A DNA stretch of 64,000 nucleotides from Roseibacterium beibuensis (GCF_039542305.1 NZ_BAABHW010000005.1:186001-250000), one strand, 5' to 3'; shown: positions 1 through 9,697, counted from the stretch's first letter. Program-made: numbers and translations. The notes: generated by a model not told the origin, from the sequence alone.

Positions 1-246
1 GTCCTGGCCCGCGCGCTCCAGCGCCCAGTCGAGCCCGTCCTGCGTCACCTGCCAGAAATCGCAATGATGCCCGGTGATCGCGCGCAGCCACGAGTATTGC
101 AACTGCTTCAGCCGCCAGTCCGTGGCCACCTGCGCCCAGACCTCGGCAAAGCCCTCGCGCCCCGGCTGCCCCGCCAGTTCGCGCGCCGCCGCGGAAACGT
201 CGAACACCGTGCCGTAGGCATCGAATACGCAGACCCTGATCGCCAT
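1..246 (-). CDS. Haloacid dehalogenase type II-like hydrolase, C-terminus cut by window edge
   Basis: The 82 visible codons begin with ATG at 246 and run off the left edge. The N-terminus carries VFDAYGTVFD at residues 7-16, the HAD-superfamily motif I in which the first Asp is the nucleophile. The Tyr after Asp-Ala and the following helix with WRLKQLQYSWLR resemble 2-haloacid dehalogenase (type II) enzymes, which hydrolyse short 2-haloalkanoates by an ester intermediate. Only the nucleophile motif and the start of the cap domain are visible, so the substrate is inferred from family likeness. The gene is divergent from the isomerase at 429. Confidence 0.8.
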   Translation of the reverse strand, partial: MAIRVCVFDAYGTVFDVSAAARELAGQPGREGFAEVWAQVATDWRLKQLQYSWLRAITGHHCDFWQVTQDGLDWALERAGQD

Positions 247-428
247 GCCATCCCCCTTCGCTCTTGTCGGGCCGACACTGGCACAGCAATCGGGCGGCGA
301 CAATTGCGGGTGCAGGGGTTTCATTACGCGACCGCAACCCTTACCTTGCTGCGCGAGCCACCGCGGTAGTCCTGCGTCACCGACGCTTTTCCGCGAAATT
401 CACGCCTTTCCCAACCAAAGAGATGCAT

Positions 429-857
429 ATGACCCAGGCTAAGCCGGGCACCACCGTGTCCATTCATTACACCGGCACCCTTGCAGACGGGACCACCTTC
501 GACAGTTCCGAAGGGCGCGACCCGCTGACCTTCCAGATGGGCGAAGGCCAGATCATCCCCGGTCTGGAAAACGCGCTGTCGGGCATGTCCGAGGGTGACA
601 AGAAGACGGTCACCATCCCCGCCGCCGAAGCCTATGGCCCGCATCGCGAGGACGCGATGCAGCAGGTGCCGCGCGAGGCGGTGCCCGATCACATCCCGCT
701 CGACCTTGGCACGCAGTTGCAGGTGCAGACGCCCGAGGGCCAGACCCTGCCCGTGACCGTGGCCGAGGTGACGGACGAGACCGTGACGCTGGATGCCAAC
801 CATCCGCTGGCGGGCAAGGACCTGACCTTTGCCGTGGAACTGGTCAAGGTCGCCTGA
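429..857 (+). CDS. FKBP-type peptidyl-prolyl cis-trans isomerase (SlyD-like)
   Basis: This 142-residue protein would catalyse prolyl isomerisation and act as a folding helper. Residues 1-70 show the FKBP core (VSIHYTGTLADGTTFDSS, GEGQIIPGLENAL), followed by an insert-in-flap-like segment (EAYGPHREDAMQQVPREAVP) and the closing strands (GKDLTFAVELVKV). This arrangement is that of the SlyD family, but the metal-binding His/Cys-rich tail of E. coli SlyD is absent. There is no signal peptide, so it is probably cytoplasmic. An in-frame ATG at 423 is an alternative start; ATG 429 is chosen because it leaves room after the AAAGAG purine run just upstream. A hairpin with a T-run follows. Confidence 0.9.
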   Translation: MTQAKPGTTVSIHYTGTLADGTTFDSSEGRDPLTFQMGEGQIIPGLENALSGMSEGDKKTVTIPAAEAYGPHREDAMQQVPREAVPDHIPLDLGTQLQVQTPEGQTLPVTVAEVTDETVTLDANHPLAGKDLTFAVELVKVA

Positions 858-884
858 GCCACCCCCTGAGCGACAGCTATCGAG

Positions 885-915
885 CGGCGCCCTTCGCGGG
901 CGCCGTTTTCGTTTC
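885..915 (+). terminator. Intrinsic terminator after the FKBP gene
   Basis: The arms CGGCGCCC (885-892) and GGGCGCCG (898-905) form an 8-bp GC stem with a 5-nt loop, followed directly by TTTTCGTTTC. It lies 27 nt after the stop codon of the isomerase gene. Confidence 0.8.
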
Positions 916-993
916 AAACGCCCCGCTTTCGTTGCGCGCGCGCCCGCCGCGTGCTTGGATCGTGCCATCCACATCCGGCAAGGGAGCCTGCCC

Positions 994-1587
994 ATGTCCA
1001 GCCGCATCGACAAGCTTCGCGACCAGATCAGCGCCGCCAAAAGCGACCTGCTCGACGAGATCGAGGAACGCCGCGCCCGGTTCAGCTACAGCATCTCGGG
1101 CCACCGCATCCGCTTCGAAGACGAGATGCGCGCCCGCCACCGCGCCGCGCGCGAGAACCTTCTCAGCTTCCTGTCGCGCACGCGGCTTCTGGTCCTGCTG
1201 ACCGCGCCCGTGATCTACGCGCTGATCATCCCCTTCGTGCTGCTCGACCTGTTCGTCACCGTGTACCAGGCGATTTGCTTCCCGGTCTATGGCATCCCCA
1301 AGGTGCGCCGCGGCGATCACATCGCCATCGACCGGCACCACCTCGCCTATCTGAACGGGCTGCAGAAACTGAACTGCGTGTATTGCGGCTACTGCAACGG
1401 GCTGATCGGCTACGTGCGCGAGATCGCCGGCCGGACCGAGGCCTATTGGTGCCCGATCAAGCACGCCCGCCGCATCGCCGACCCGCATGATCACTATCCC
1501 GGCTTTGCCGATTTCGGCGATCCCGTCGATTTCCAGGCCCATGTCGAGGCGCAGCGCGCCGCCCTCGCCGCCGCGCTTGACGACTAG
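994..1587 (+). CDS. Unknown membrane protein with CxxCxxC cluster
   Basis: The 197-residue product is not assigned to a named function. Residues 1-58 are highly charged and probably helical (possible coiled coil). Residues 62-95 form one long or two short hydrophobic membrane segments. The C-terminal part holds Cys128, Cys131 and Cys134 (CVYCGYCNG) plus Cys153 next to His157 (YWCPIKH), a spacing that could hold a metal ion or Fe-S cluster; this is inference. Start ATG 994 is preceded by AGGGAG. The stop codon overlaps that of the convergent gene on the minus strand within a shared CTAG. Similar proteins seem common in proteobacteria, but I cannot name the family with certainty. Confidence 0.8.
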   Translation: MSSRIDKLRDQISAAKSDLLDEIEERRARFSYSISGHRIRFEDEMRARHRAARENLLSFLSRTRLLVLLTAPVIYALIIPFVLLDLFVTVYQAICFPVYGIPKVRRGDHIAIDRHHLAYLNGLQKLNCVYCGYCNGLIGYVREIAGRTEAYWCPIKHARRIADPHDHYPGFADFGDPVDFQAHVEAQRAALAAALDD

Positions 1588-2233
1588 CCCTGCCGCCGCC
1601 CGGCCGCGAATTTCATCTTGGGATCACCGAGTTTCTCCGGCGGGCCGGCCCAGGCATAGGCCAGCAGGCACGGCTCATGGTCGCCGGTGGTGATCCGGTG
1701 CTCGTCCCCCGGACGGTTCAGGATCAGCGAGCCCGGTGAATAGACCGCGGCGTTGTTTTCCGACCATGCGCCAGAGACGGAGATATAGCTTTCCTCGATC
1801 TCGGAATGGCTGTGCTGCGGATAGGTGGTGCGCGGCGCGAACAGCACGAAACCCAGGATCAGCCGATCCCACAGGATCGGACCGCGCGGCCCAAGGATTT
1901 CGCAATAGGCGTATTTCCGCGCCAGGGCGGGGGGCACCTTTTCGTAGCCATATTCCCAGGTCAGCCGGTCGCGTTGTTCGCGCAACGCCCGCCCGTGTCC
2001 AGCGCGCGGGAAAAATGCGCCGTCACCGGCTTGCCGGTCGGCTCGCGCTCGGCAAGCGGCGGGTTGTCCCCGATGATGCGCGACAACTCTTCGCGCACCT
2101 TCTTGCGGTGGCTGCGGATGGCGGGGCTGCCCCCGGCGGACCCATGGCGATAGAGTGTTTCGAATTCTCGAAGCAGGTAGATCCAGTTGGGCTGGTCGAT
2201 CAGACGTTCCGACATGTCCGGATTTCCCACCAT
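1584..2233 (-). pseudogene. DMSP lyase-like cupin (DddQ-type) gene with a frameshift
   Basis: Two overlapping minus-strand reading frames together encode one protein like the dimethylsulfoniopropionate lyase family, cupin enzymes that cleave DMSP to dimethyl sulfide and acrylate. The first frame (start 2233, stop at 1961) gives the N-terminal helical domain ending in HFSRALDTGG. The second frame resumes with RLTWEYGYEK and contains the cupin metal-site region (YPQHSHSEIEESY) and GDEHRITTGD, to the end at 1584. The frame change lies between about 1964 and 1995, where the sequence GCCCGCCCG would allow a single-base loss. All recognisable family blocks are present apart from the junction, so either a recent mutation or a sequencing error is possible. 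Assignment to DddQ rather than another DMSP-lyase type is from recalled motifs. Confidence 0.7.
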
Positions 2234-2260
2234 TTGGGCCGACCGTGACGCATGTTGCGC

Positions 2261-3049
2261 CTAGAGGTTTTCCGGCTGCGCCATACCCAGCACGTGATAC
2301 CCGCCATCGACCGTGATGATCTCGCCGGTCGTGCAGGCGCCATAGTCCGAGGCCAGGTACACGGCGGTGCCGCCCACGGCTTGAAGCGTCGCGTTGGCGC
2401 GCAGGGGCGCGTTCGCCTCGGTCGTCTTGAAGGTCTTGCGCGCGCCCCCGATGGCCGCGCCCGCCAGCGTTTTCATCGGCCCCGGCGAGATCGCGTTCAC
2501 GCGGATCTGCTGCGGCCCGAGATCGTTGGCGAGGTAGCGCACCGAGCTTTCCAGCGCCGCCTTGGCCACGCCCATCACGTTGTAGAACGGTGTCACCCGG
2601 TTCGACCCCTGGTAGGTCAGCGTCAGCAGCGTGCCGCCCTCGGGCATCAACTCGGAGGCGCGCTTGGCCACGTCGATGAAGGAATAACAGCTGATGGTCA
2701 GCGAGTTGCGGAAGTTCTCGCGCGTCGTGTCGATGAAGCGCCCGGCCAGTTCCGCCTTGTCGGAATAGGCGATGGCATGGACCACGAAATCGAGGCTGCC
2801 CCATTCCTCCTTGATGCGGGCGAAACAGGCATCCATCGAGGCGTCGTCGGTCACGTCCACATCGACCATCAGGCTTGCGCCGACGGACGCGGCCAGGGGC
2901 TCCACACGTTTGCCGAACGCCTCGCCCTGGTAGGAAAACGCCAGGTCGGCCCCCTCGTCGGCCAGCGCCTTGGCGATGCCCCACGCGATCGAGCGGTCAT
3001 TCGCGACCCCCATGACGAGGCCGCGCTTGCCCTTCATCAAATCCGTCAT
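2261..3049 (-). CDS. fabI: Enoyl-[acyl-carrier-protein] reductase (NADH)
   Basis: FabI reduces trans-2-enoyl-ACP in the last step of each fatty acid elongation cycle. The 262-residue protein has the FabI-type nucleotide site (GVANDRSIAWGIAKAL) and the catalytic set Tyr146, Tyr156 and Lys163 (TYQGSNRVTPFYNVMGVAK), at the same positions as in E. coli FabI. Length is normal for the family. ATG 3049 is chosen over upstream in-frame codons that would run inside fabB; the start lies 7 nt beyond the fabB stop, so the two are co-transcribed. The neighbours fabB and fabA point to unsaturated fatty acid synthesis. Confidence 0.96.
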   Translation of the reverse strand: MTDLMKGKRGLVMGVANDRSIAWGIAKALADEGADLAFSYQGEAFGKRVEPLAASVGASLMVDVDVTDDASMDACFARIKEEWGSLDFVVHAIAYSDKAELAGRFIDTTRENFRNSLTISCYSFIDVAKRASELMPEGGTLLTLTYQGSNRVTPFYNVMGVAKAALESSVRYLANDLGPQQIRVNAISPGPMKTLAGAAIGGARKTFKTTEANAPLRANATLQAVGGTAVYLASDYGACTTGEIITVDGGYHVLGMAQPENL

Positions 3050-3056
3050 CCTGAAA

Positions 3057-4286
3057 TCACCCGTCAAAACGCGAGAGCAGCATCGATCCGTTGGTGCCCC
3101 CGAAGCCAAAGGAATTGGTCATAACAGTATCCAGCCCCGCGCCTTCGACCAGCGTGGTGGCGATCTCGGCGGCGTCCAGATCGGGGTCGAGCGTTTCGAC
3201 ATTGATCGAGGGCGCGATGAAATCATGCTCCAGCATCAGAAGGCAGAACACCGCCTCGAGCGCGCCGGCAGCCCCTTGGGCGTGGCCCGTCATCGACTTG
3301 GTCGAGGAAATCGGCGGCGTGCTGCCCTGGCCGAAGACGCGGCGCACGGCCTCGACCTCGCCCACGTCGCCCACCTTGGTGGAGGTGCCGTGCGCGTTGA
3401 TGTAATCGACCTTGCGCCCCTCGGGCAGCGTTTGCAGGGCCAGCCGCATGGCGCGCTCGCCGCCCTCGCCCGAGGGGGCAACCATGTCATGCCCGTCCGA
3501 GGTGGCGGCAAATCCCGTCACCTCGGCATAGATCTTGGCGCCGCGTGCCTTGGCCCGCTCCAGCTCCTCCAGCACGAGGATGGCACCACCGCCGCCGATC
3601 ACGAACCCGTCGCGATCCGCGTCAAAGGCGCGGCTGGCGCGCTGCGGCGTGTCGTTGAATTTCGACGACATCGCCCCCATCGCGTCGAACAGGCACGACA
3701 GCGTCCAGTCGAGCTCTTCCGCACCGCCGGCGAACATCACGTCCTGCTTGCCCATCATGATCTGCTCGGCCGCGTTGCCGATGCAATGCAGGGATGTCGA
3801 GCAGGCCGAGGTGATCGAGTAGTTGATCCCCTTGATCTGGTAGGCGGTGGCGAGGTTGGCGGAAATCGTGCTGCTCATGCATTTCGGCACGGCAAAGGGG
3901 CCGATCCGCTTGGTCCCGCCTGATTTCAGCACCGTCTGGTGCGCGGCGAACATGGCGCTGGTCGACGGCCCGCCCGAACCCGCGATCAGCCCGGTGCGCG
4001 GGTTGACGATGTCGCCCTCCTCCAGCCCCGCATCGGCGATGGCCTGGCCCATGGCGATATGGGCATAGGCCGCGCCCGGCCCCATGAAGCGCAGCGCGCG
4101 CTTGTCGATATGCTCGGACGGGTCGATCTTGAGCGTACCGGCGACCTGGCTGCGAAAGCCGTGCTCGGCCATCTCTGCACTGGCCTCGATCCCCGAGCGG
4201 CCCGCCTTCAGGCTGTCGACAACCTCGGCTGCGGTGTTTCCGATGGGCGAGACGATCCCAAGCCCTGTGACGACGACGCGGCGCAT
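3057..4286 (-). CDS. fabB: 3-oxoacyl-ACP synthase I (KAS I)
   Basis: This 409-residue condensing enzyme elongates acyl-ACP with malonyl-ACP and, with FabA, is needed to make unsaturated fatty acids in bacteria of this type. The thiolase-fold signatures are visible: the active-site cysteine in SITSACSTSLHC, the first histidine in NAHGTSTKVGD, and the second in SMTGHAQGAAGALEAVF, with the C-terminal NSFGFGGTNGS. A strong Shine-Dalgarno (GGAGGAGC) precedes ATG 4286. It is closely spaced with fabI downstream. KAS I rather than KAS II is inferred from sequence and from linkage to fabA; a second KAS (fabF) lies at 26482-27738. Confidence 0.95.
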   Translation of the reverse strand: MRRVVVTGLGIVSPIGNTAAEVVDSLKAGRSGIEASAEMAEHGFRSQVAGTLKIDPSEHIDKRALRFMGPGAAYAHIAMGQAIADAGLEEGDIVNPRTGLIAGSGGPSTSAMFAAHQTVLKSGGTKRIGPFAVPKCMSSTISANLATAYQIKGINYSITSACSTSLHCIGNAAEQIMMGKQDVMFAGGAEELDWTLSCLFDAMGAMSSKFNDTPQRASRAFDADRDGFVIGGGGAILVLEELERAKARGAKIYAEVTGFAATSDGHDMVAPSGEGGERAMRLALQTLPEGRKVDYINAHGTSTKVGDVGEVEAVRRVFGQGSTPPISSTKSMTGHAQGAAGALEAVFCLLMLEHDFIAPSINVETLDPDLDAAEIATTLVEGAGLDTVMTNSFGFGGTNGSMLLSRFDG

Positions 4287-4381
4287 GTTTGCTGCTCCTC
4301 CGTTTGCTTTCGGCTGTGTAGGACAGGCGGGCGTTCAGGGGCAAGCCGTTACCTTGACCCAGGGGACCGATGCGCGCCCCG

Positions 4382-5095
4382 TCACCCCTTGCCGAAATAA
4401 AGGTTGCTGTCCCGCCCAAGGATCCGGCGCGCGGCAAAGGAGATCACGGCGAGGCTGATGATCAGCCACAGCGCGCCCCACATCACCGTGGTGCCCCCGA
4501 CCTCTTCGGCCAGCATCCGCGCGTCCGAGCGCAGCGCGGATCGGCGCAGCGTGTCGTCGAAAATGTCATAAGGCACGTAAAGCAGAGAGCTGAGCCCGAT
4601 CACCCGAAGCGCAAGGTCGCAGCCCTGCCGCGGCAGGTAGCGCGCCCCGGCCAGCAGCGCCGCCCCGGTGCCAAGACAGATCAGCGCGGCGGGGAGGTCG
4701 CGGACATAAAGGACAAGGACGACCAGCATCAGCGCCCCCAGCCCGCCGAGAACGGCCCGGTCCGCCGTGGATCGCAGCGCCGCCCACAAAAGGCCGACCC
4801 CGATCAGGAGCGAGCCGAGATACCCCGCCGTCAGGATGGCAAAGCGCGACCCGCCCCGCGTCCATGCCTCGCCGCCTTGCTGGAAACTGACCGAGATCGT
4901 CTCGATCGAGCCGCCGGTCAGGATCGCCGCCAGCCCGTGCGACAGTTCGTGAAAGAACACGACCAGCAGTTTCAGCGGCAGGATGACGGGCGTGGACCAC
5001 AGCATGAAGACCACCGCGAGGATGGCCAGAAGCTGCCAGTGATGGTGCAAGACCCGCATGCGCGCCGACCCGTTGTCCACGGCGCAGGGTGCCAC
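4382..5095 (-). CDS. M50B-like zinc metalloprotease, membrane protein
   Basis: The 237-residue protein is largely hydrophobic, with several membrane segments. HELSHGLAAILTGG near residues 49-62 is an HExxH zinc motif of the M50/M50B type, in which the two histidines bind zinc and the glutamate is catalytic. A Gly-rich hydrophobic block follows (AGYLGSLLIGVGLL), also typical of the family. The substrate is unknown. An internal ATG at 5059 (MRVLHHHWQLL) is an alternative start. It sits in the same orientation between fabA and fabB, with 95 nt to fabB and 49 nt from fabA, so it may be co-transcribed with them; whether it serves lipid or envelope homeostasis is speculation. Confidence 0.8.
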   Translation of the reverse strand: MAPCAVDNGSARMRVLHHHWQLLAILAVVFMLWSTPVILPLKLLVVFFHELSHGLAAILTGGSIETISVSFQQGGEAWTRGGSRFAILTAGYLGSLLIGVGLLWAALRSTADRAVLGGLGALMLVVLVLYVRDLPAALICLGTGAALLAGARYLPRQGCDLALRVIGLSSLLYVPYDIFDDTLRRSALRSDARMLAEEVGGTTVMWGALWLIISLAVISFAARRILGRDSNLYFGKG

Positions 5096-5144
5096 GACCC
5101 CGCGCCTGCGGGAAAGCCCGATCTCGCGTCAGGCGGCGGCGCCG

Positions 5145-5654
5145 TCAGCTTTCGCTGAGCGCCACTTTCATGTCCTTGACCTGGTAGATCACCTCGCCAT
5201 CGGCCTCGACCCGGCCATCGGCCACGCCCATGGTCAGGCGGCGGGTCTGCACGGCCTTGGTGAAATCGACATAGTAAGTCAGCATCTTGCGGTCGGGGCG
5301 CACCATGCCGGTCAACTTCACTTCGCCGACGCCAAGCGCATAGCCCCGCCCCTGCCAGCCGCGCCAGCCGAGGTTGAAGCCGGTCAACTGCCACAGCCCG
5401 TCAAGGCCAAGGCAGCCCGGCATGATCGGGTTGCCGGGAAAGTGGCACGAAAAGAACCAAAGCTCCGGCGTGATGTCGAACTCGGCCACCACGTGCCCCT
5501 TGCCATGGGCGCCCCCGTCTTCCGAGATGTCGGTGATCCGGTCCATCATCAGCATGGGCGGTTCGGGCAGTTGGGCGTTGCCGGGGCCGAACAGCTCCCC
5601 GCGCGCGCATGCCAGAAGGTCGTCCTTGTCGAAACTCGTGGGGTAGTTGGCCAT
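5145..5654 (-). CDS. fabA: 3-hydroxydecanoyl-ACP dehydratase/isomerase
   Basis: FabA dehydrates 3-hydroxydecanoyl-ACP and isomerises the product to cis-3-decenoyl-ACP, the branch point to unsaturated fatty acids. The 169-residue length is standard. His71 in FFSCHFPGNPIMPG and Asp85 in CLGLDGLWQ match the catalytic pair of the hotdog-fold enzyme. ATG 5654 (MANYPTSFDKDDLL) is chosen because it gives the normal family N-terminus. The gene is divergent from irr and shares its upstream region. Confidence 0.96.
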   Translation of the reverse strand: MANYPTSFDKDDLLACARGELFGPGNAQLPEPPMLMMDRITDISEDGGAHGKGHVVAEFDITPELWFFSCHFPGNPIMPGCLGLDGLWQLTGFNLGWRGWQGRGYALGVGEVKLTGMVRPDRKMLTYYVDFTKAVQTRRLTMGVADGRVEADGEVIYQVKDMKVALSES

Positions 5655-5774
5655 GGCCTCCGCCTGTGCTGTGATCCTGCCCGGTCGATCGCGGGCGTCA
5701 AAGTTTGCCCCGTCTATCATCGCCGCCGAAGAGGTGGCAAGGCCATGCCCCCTGCGGCAGATTCGGTTTTGCGA

Positions 5775-5803
5775 TTGAAACCTTGCGTCAACAGGCCTTA
5801 TAT
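5775..5803 (+). promoter_or_regulatory. Probable promoter of irr
   Basis: TTGAAA (5775-5780) and TTATAT (5798-5803) are separated by 17 bp, a good housekeeping-sigma arrangement, with the AT tract TTATATATATG standing out against the GC-rich background. The predicted transcript start is about 33 nt before the irr start codon. The region also precedes divergent fabA. No operator could be assigned with confidence. Confidence 0.45.
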
Positions 5804-5842
5804 ATATGGATCGGAACGAATTTGCAGGAAAGTGACCGCCGG

Positions 5843-6274
5843 ATGACGCCCGCGATGACCCCCGAAGCGCTTGAGCGCGGACGCACCTGGCTGGTGGATG
5901 GCGAGTTGCGCCCGACCCGCCAGCGCCTGACGCTGGCCGCGTTGCTGATCGGGGACGGGCAGGATCGCCACGTCACCGCCGAAAGCCTGCACGACGCCGC
6001 GATTGCCTCGGGCGACCGGGTCTCGCTGGCCACGGTCTACAACACGCTGCGCGCCTTCTGCGATGCGGGCCTGATGCAGGAAGTGACCGTGGACGGCACC
6101 CGCAGCTATTTCGACACCCGCATGGACGAGCATCCGCATTTCTTCATGGAAGACGCGGGCCACCTGACCGATGCGCCCAAGGCAGGCATCGAGATCAAGA
6201 CCCTGCCCGAGGTGCCCGAGGGGTACGAAGTGTCCAAGGTCGACGTCGTCATCCGCCTGCGCAAGAAGGCCTGA
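5843..6274 (+). CDS. irr: Fur-family iron response regulator Irr
   Basis: The 143-residue protein has the Fur-family winged-helix domain (RPTRQRLTLAALL, HVTAESLHD, VSLATVYNTLRAFCDAGLMQE) followed by the dimerisation domain with a His cluster (DEHPHFFMEDAGH). In alphaproteobacteria Irr responds to haem status and controls iron and haem genes. No N-terminal haem regulatory Cys-Pro motif like that of Bradyrhizobium Irr is visible. Location divergent from fabA, and co-occurrence with fabA/fabB/fabI, supports Irr rather than Fur or Zur. ATG 5843 gives the normal N-terminus; upstream in-frame codons would extend across the promoter. Confidence 0.88.
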   Translation: MTPAMTPEALERGRTWLVDGELRPTRQRLTLAALLIGDGQDRHVTAESLHDAAIASGDRVSLATVYNTLRAFCDAGLMQEVTVDGTRSYFDTRMDEHPHFFMEDAGHLTDAPKAGIEIKTLPEVPEGYEVSKVDVVIRLRKKA

Positions 6275-6338
6275 CCCCGGCCACCGGCCGGGGCAGAAAA
6301 TCTCGAGATTTTCTGACAGGAAAAGCCGGCTTTTCCTG
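6275..6338. repeat. Hairpin plus two adjacent perfect 22-bp palindromes
   Basis: Immediately after the irr stop codon are three inverted repeats in a row. The first has arms CCCCGGCC and GGCCGGGG (6275-6293, 3-nt loop). The second is a perfect 22-bp palindrome at 6294-6315 with half-site CAGAAAATCTC. The third is a perfect 22-bp palindrome at 6317-6338 with half-site CAGGAAAAGCC. One base separates the last two. They could act as a transcription terminator in either direction, as RNA hairpins, or as a dispersed repeat element; no further copy was noticed in this window. Confidence 0.85.
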
Positions 6339-6430
6339 CACAGCACCCGTGGCGACGCTTTTGCCCTAGCCAAGCGCGGCGCAAGCGGCTAACGCCCTGC
6401 CAACCCTGACATGACCAAAGGCCCCCCTTC

Positions 6431-8251
<1,821 letters not shown>

Positions 8252-8312
8252 TCCGCGACGATTTCGCCAAGGGCCGCTTGACCCAATCCAAGCGGCCCCG
8301 CGCTCTGCGTGC

Positions 8313-8793
8313 ATGAGGAAACGCGGCACTCCGGACAGGCAGACGCGGGCCGCGATGGCGGCATGCGCGTTTTTCCTGGCCACGCCGGCGTAGCCGCAGC
8401 CCCTCACCTGCCCGGACAGCAATGTGCTGGTCGAAGGCGCGGGGGAGGATACCGGGCGGATCTGCGCCATCGTCGCGGCCACGCAACGGCAGTTCGACCG
8501 ATGCGGTAGCCTCACGATCCCCGAGGACATCGAGATCGCGATCAACCCCGATCTGGGCCTCAACTGCGTCGGCCTTTGCCATTGTGGCAAGCACCGGACC
8601 GAGCTTCTGCCGCCCGACACTTACAATGACGACACGACCATGTCGGCCACGGGCGAGCTTTCCACGATCACCCCGGGCGCCGGGCCTCTTTGCGCGCAAA
8701 GCCTGGCTGCATTTCCGCGACCGCCCCGATCCCTGCGGCTTCCCGGGCCTGGTCGCGCGCGGCGAGGTGTTGCTCGCCTACGCGCATTTCTGA
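8313..8793 (+). pseudogene. Decayed gene for a secreted protein
   Basis: From ATG 8313 the frame encodes a signal-peptide-like segment ending AACAFFLATPA, then hits TAG at 8391-8393. The same frame continues after the stop with PQPLTCPDSNVLVEGAGEDT and GLCHCGKHRTELLPPDTY, so the stop reads as a single CAG-to-TAG type change near the predicted cleavage site. The end of the family-like sequence (FARKAWLHFRDRPDPCGF to the stop at 8791-8793) is in a different frame, so a central deletion with frameshift around 8640-8690 is inferred. The pieces resemble secreted proteins of this bacterial family that I recall as carrying a central metalloprotease-like helix, which is missing here. That family link is from memory only. 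Confidence 0.55.
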
Positions 8794-8808
8794 GCCCGGA
8801 AACGCGAA

Positions 8809-8840
8809 AAAGCCGCGGGCATCCCCGCGGCTTCTTGTTC
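8809..8840. terminator. Bidirectional intrinsic terminator before cysE end
   Basis: AGCCGCGGG (8811-8819) pairs perfectly with CCCGCGGCT (8824-8832) over a 4-nt loop. Five A residues precede it and a T-rich run follows, so it can end the minus-strand cysE transcript (T-run from the A tract) and also plus-strand reading from typA or the decayed gene. Confidence 0.8.
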
Positions 8841-8878
8841 TAAATCCGACACTTGCGCGGCGAAACTCACTCACCGCG

Positions 8879-9697
8879 TCAACCCTCTTTCGCCCCTCCG
8901 GCAAAGAGATGATCCATGCTCAGCGACGGCTGATCGCAGCCCGCCTCGCCCACGATCTTGGCTGGAACGCCCGCCACCGTGGTGCAGGGCGGCACCTCGT
9001 TGAGCACCACCGACCCGGCGGCCACGCGGCTGCAATGACCCACGTGGATATTGCCCAGAACCTTCGCGCCCGCCCCGATCAGAACGCCATCGCCGATCTT
9101 GGGGTGGCGGTCTTCCTCTTCCTTGCCGGTCCCGCCCAGCGTCACGGAATGCAGCATCGAGACATTGTCGCCCACCACGGCCGTTTCACCGATGACGATG
9201 GAATGGGCGTGGTCGATCATGATGCCCTTGCCGACCCGCGCGGCCGGGTGGATGTCGACCGAAAAGATCTCGGACATGCGCATCTGGATGAAATAAGCCA
9301 TGTCCTCGCGCCCCTGCCGCCATAGCCAATTGGCCACGCGGTAGGCCTGCACGGCCTGGAACCCTTTGAAGAACAACAAGGGCTGGATGTAACGGTGGCA
9401 GGCCGGGTCGCGCTCGTAGACGGCGGTGATATCGGCCCGCGCCGCCTGCCCAAGGCTGGGGTCGGCCGCGTAGGCGTCGTCCGCGATCTCGCGCAACAGC
9501 TGCTCCGACATGTCGCCCGAGGCCAGCTTCTGCGCGAGGCGATAGGCCAGGGCGTCCTCGAGGCTCGCGTGATGCAGGATACAGGCATGCACCAACCCGC
9601 CCAGAAGCGGCTCGGACGCGATCGCGGCCTCGGCTTCGTCGGTGATCCGGCGCCAGACCGGGTCGAGTTCCATCGGGTGGCTGCGTGTGCGGGCCAT
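8879..9697 (-). CDS. cysE: Serine O-acetyltransferase
   Basis: CysE acetylates L-serine with acetyl-CoA, the first step of cysteine synthesis. The 272-residue protein has the N-terminal helical domain (residues 1-140) and the left-handed beta-helix built of hexapeptide repeats (AARVGKGIMIDHAHSIVIGE to RVAAGSVVLNEVPP). The catalytic His region IDHAHSIVIGETAVVGDNV and HSVTLGGTGK are intact. ATG 9697 follows a strong AGGAGG Shine-Dalgarno, which rules out longer in-frame versions. A promoter is predicted at 9730-9758 and a terminator lies after the stop. Confidence 0.96.
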   Translation of the reverse strand: MARTRSHPMELDPVWRRITDEAEAAIASEPLLGGLVHACILHHASLEDALAYRLAQKLASGDMSEQLLREIADDAYAADPSLGQAARADITAVYERDPACHRYIQPLLFFKGFQAVQAYRVANWLWRQGREDMAYFIQMRMSEIFSVDIHPAARVGKGIMIDHAHSIVIGETAVVGDNVSMLHSVTLGGTGKEEEDRHPKIGDGVLIGAGAKVLGNIHVGHCSRVAAGSVVLNEVPPCTTVAGVPAKIVGEAGCDQPSLSMDHLFAGGAKEG

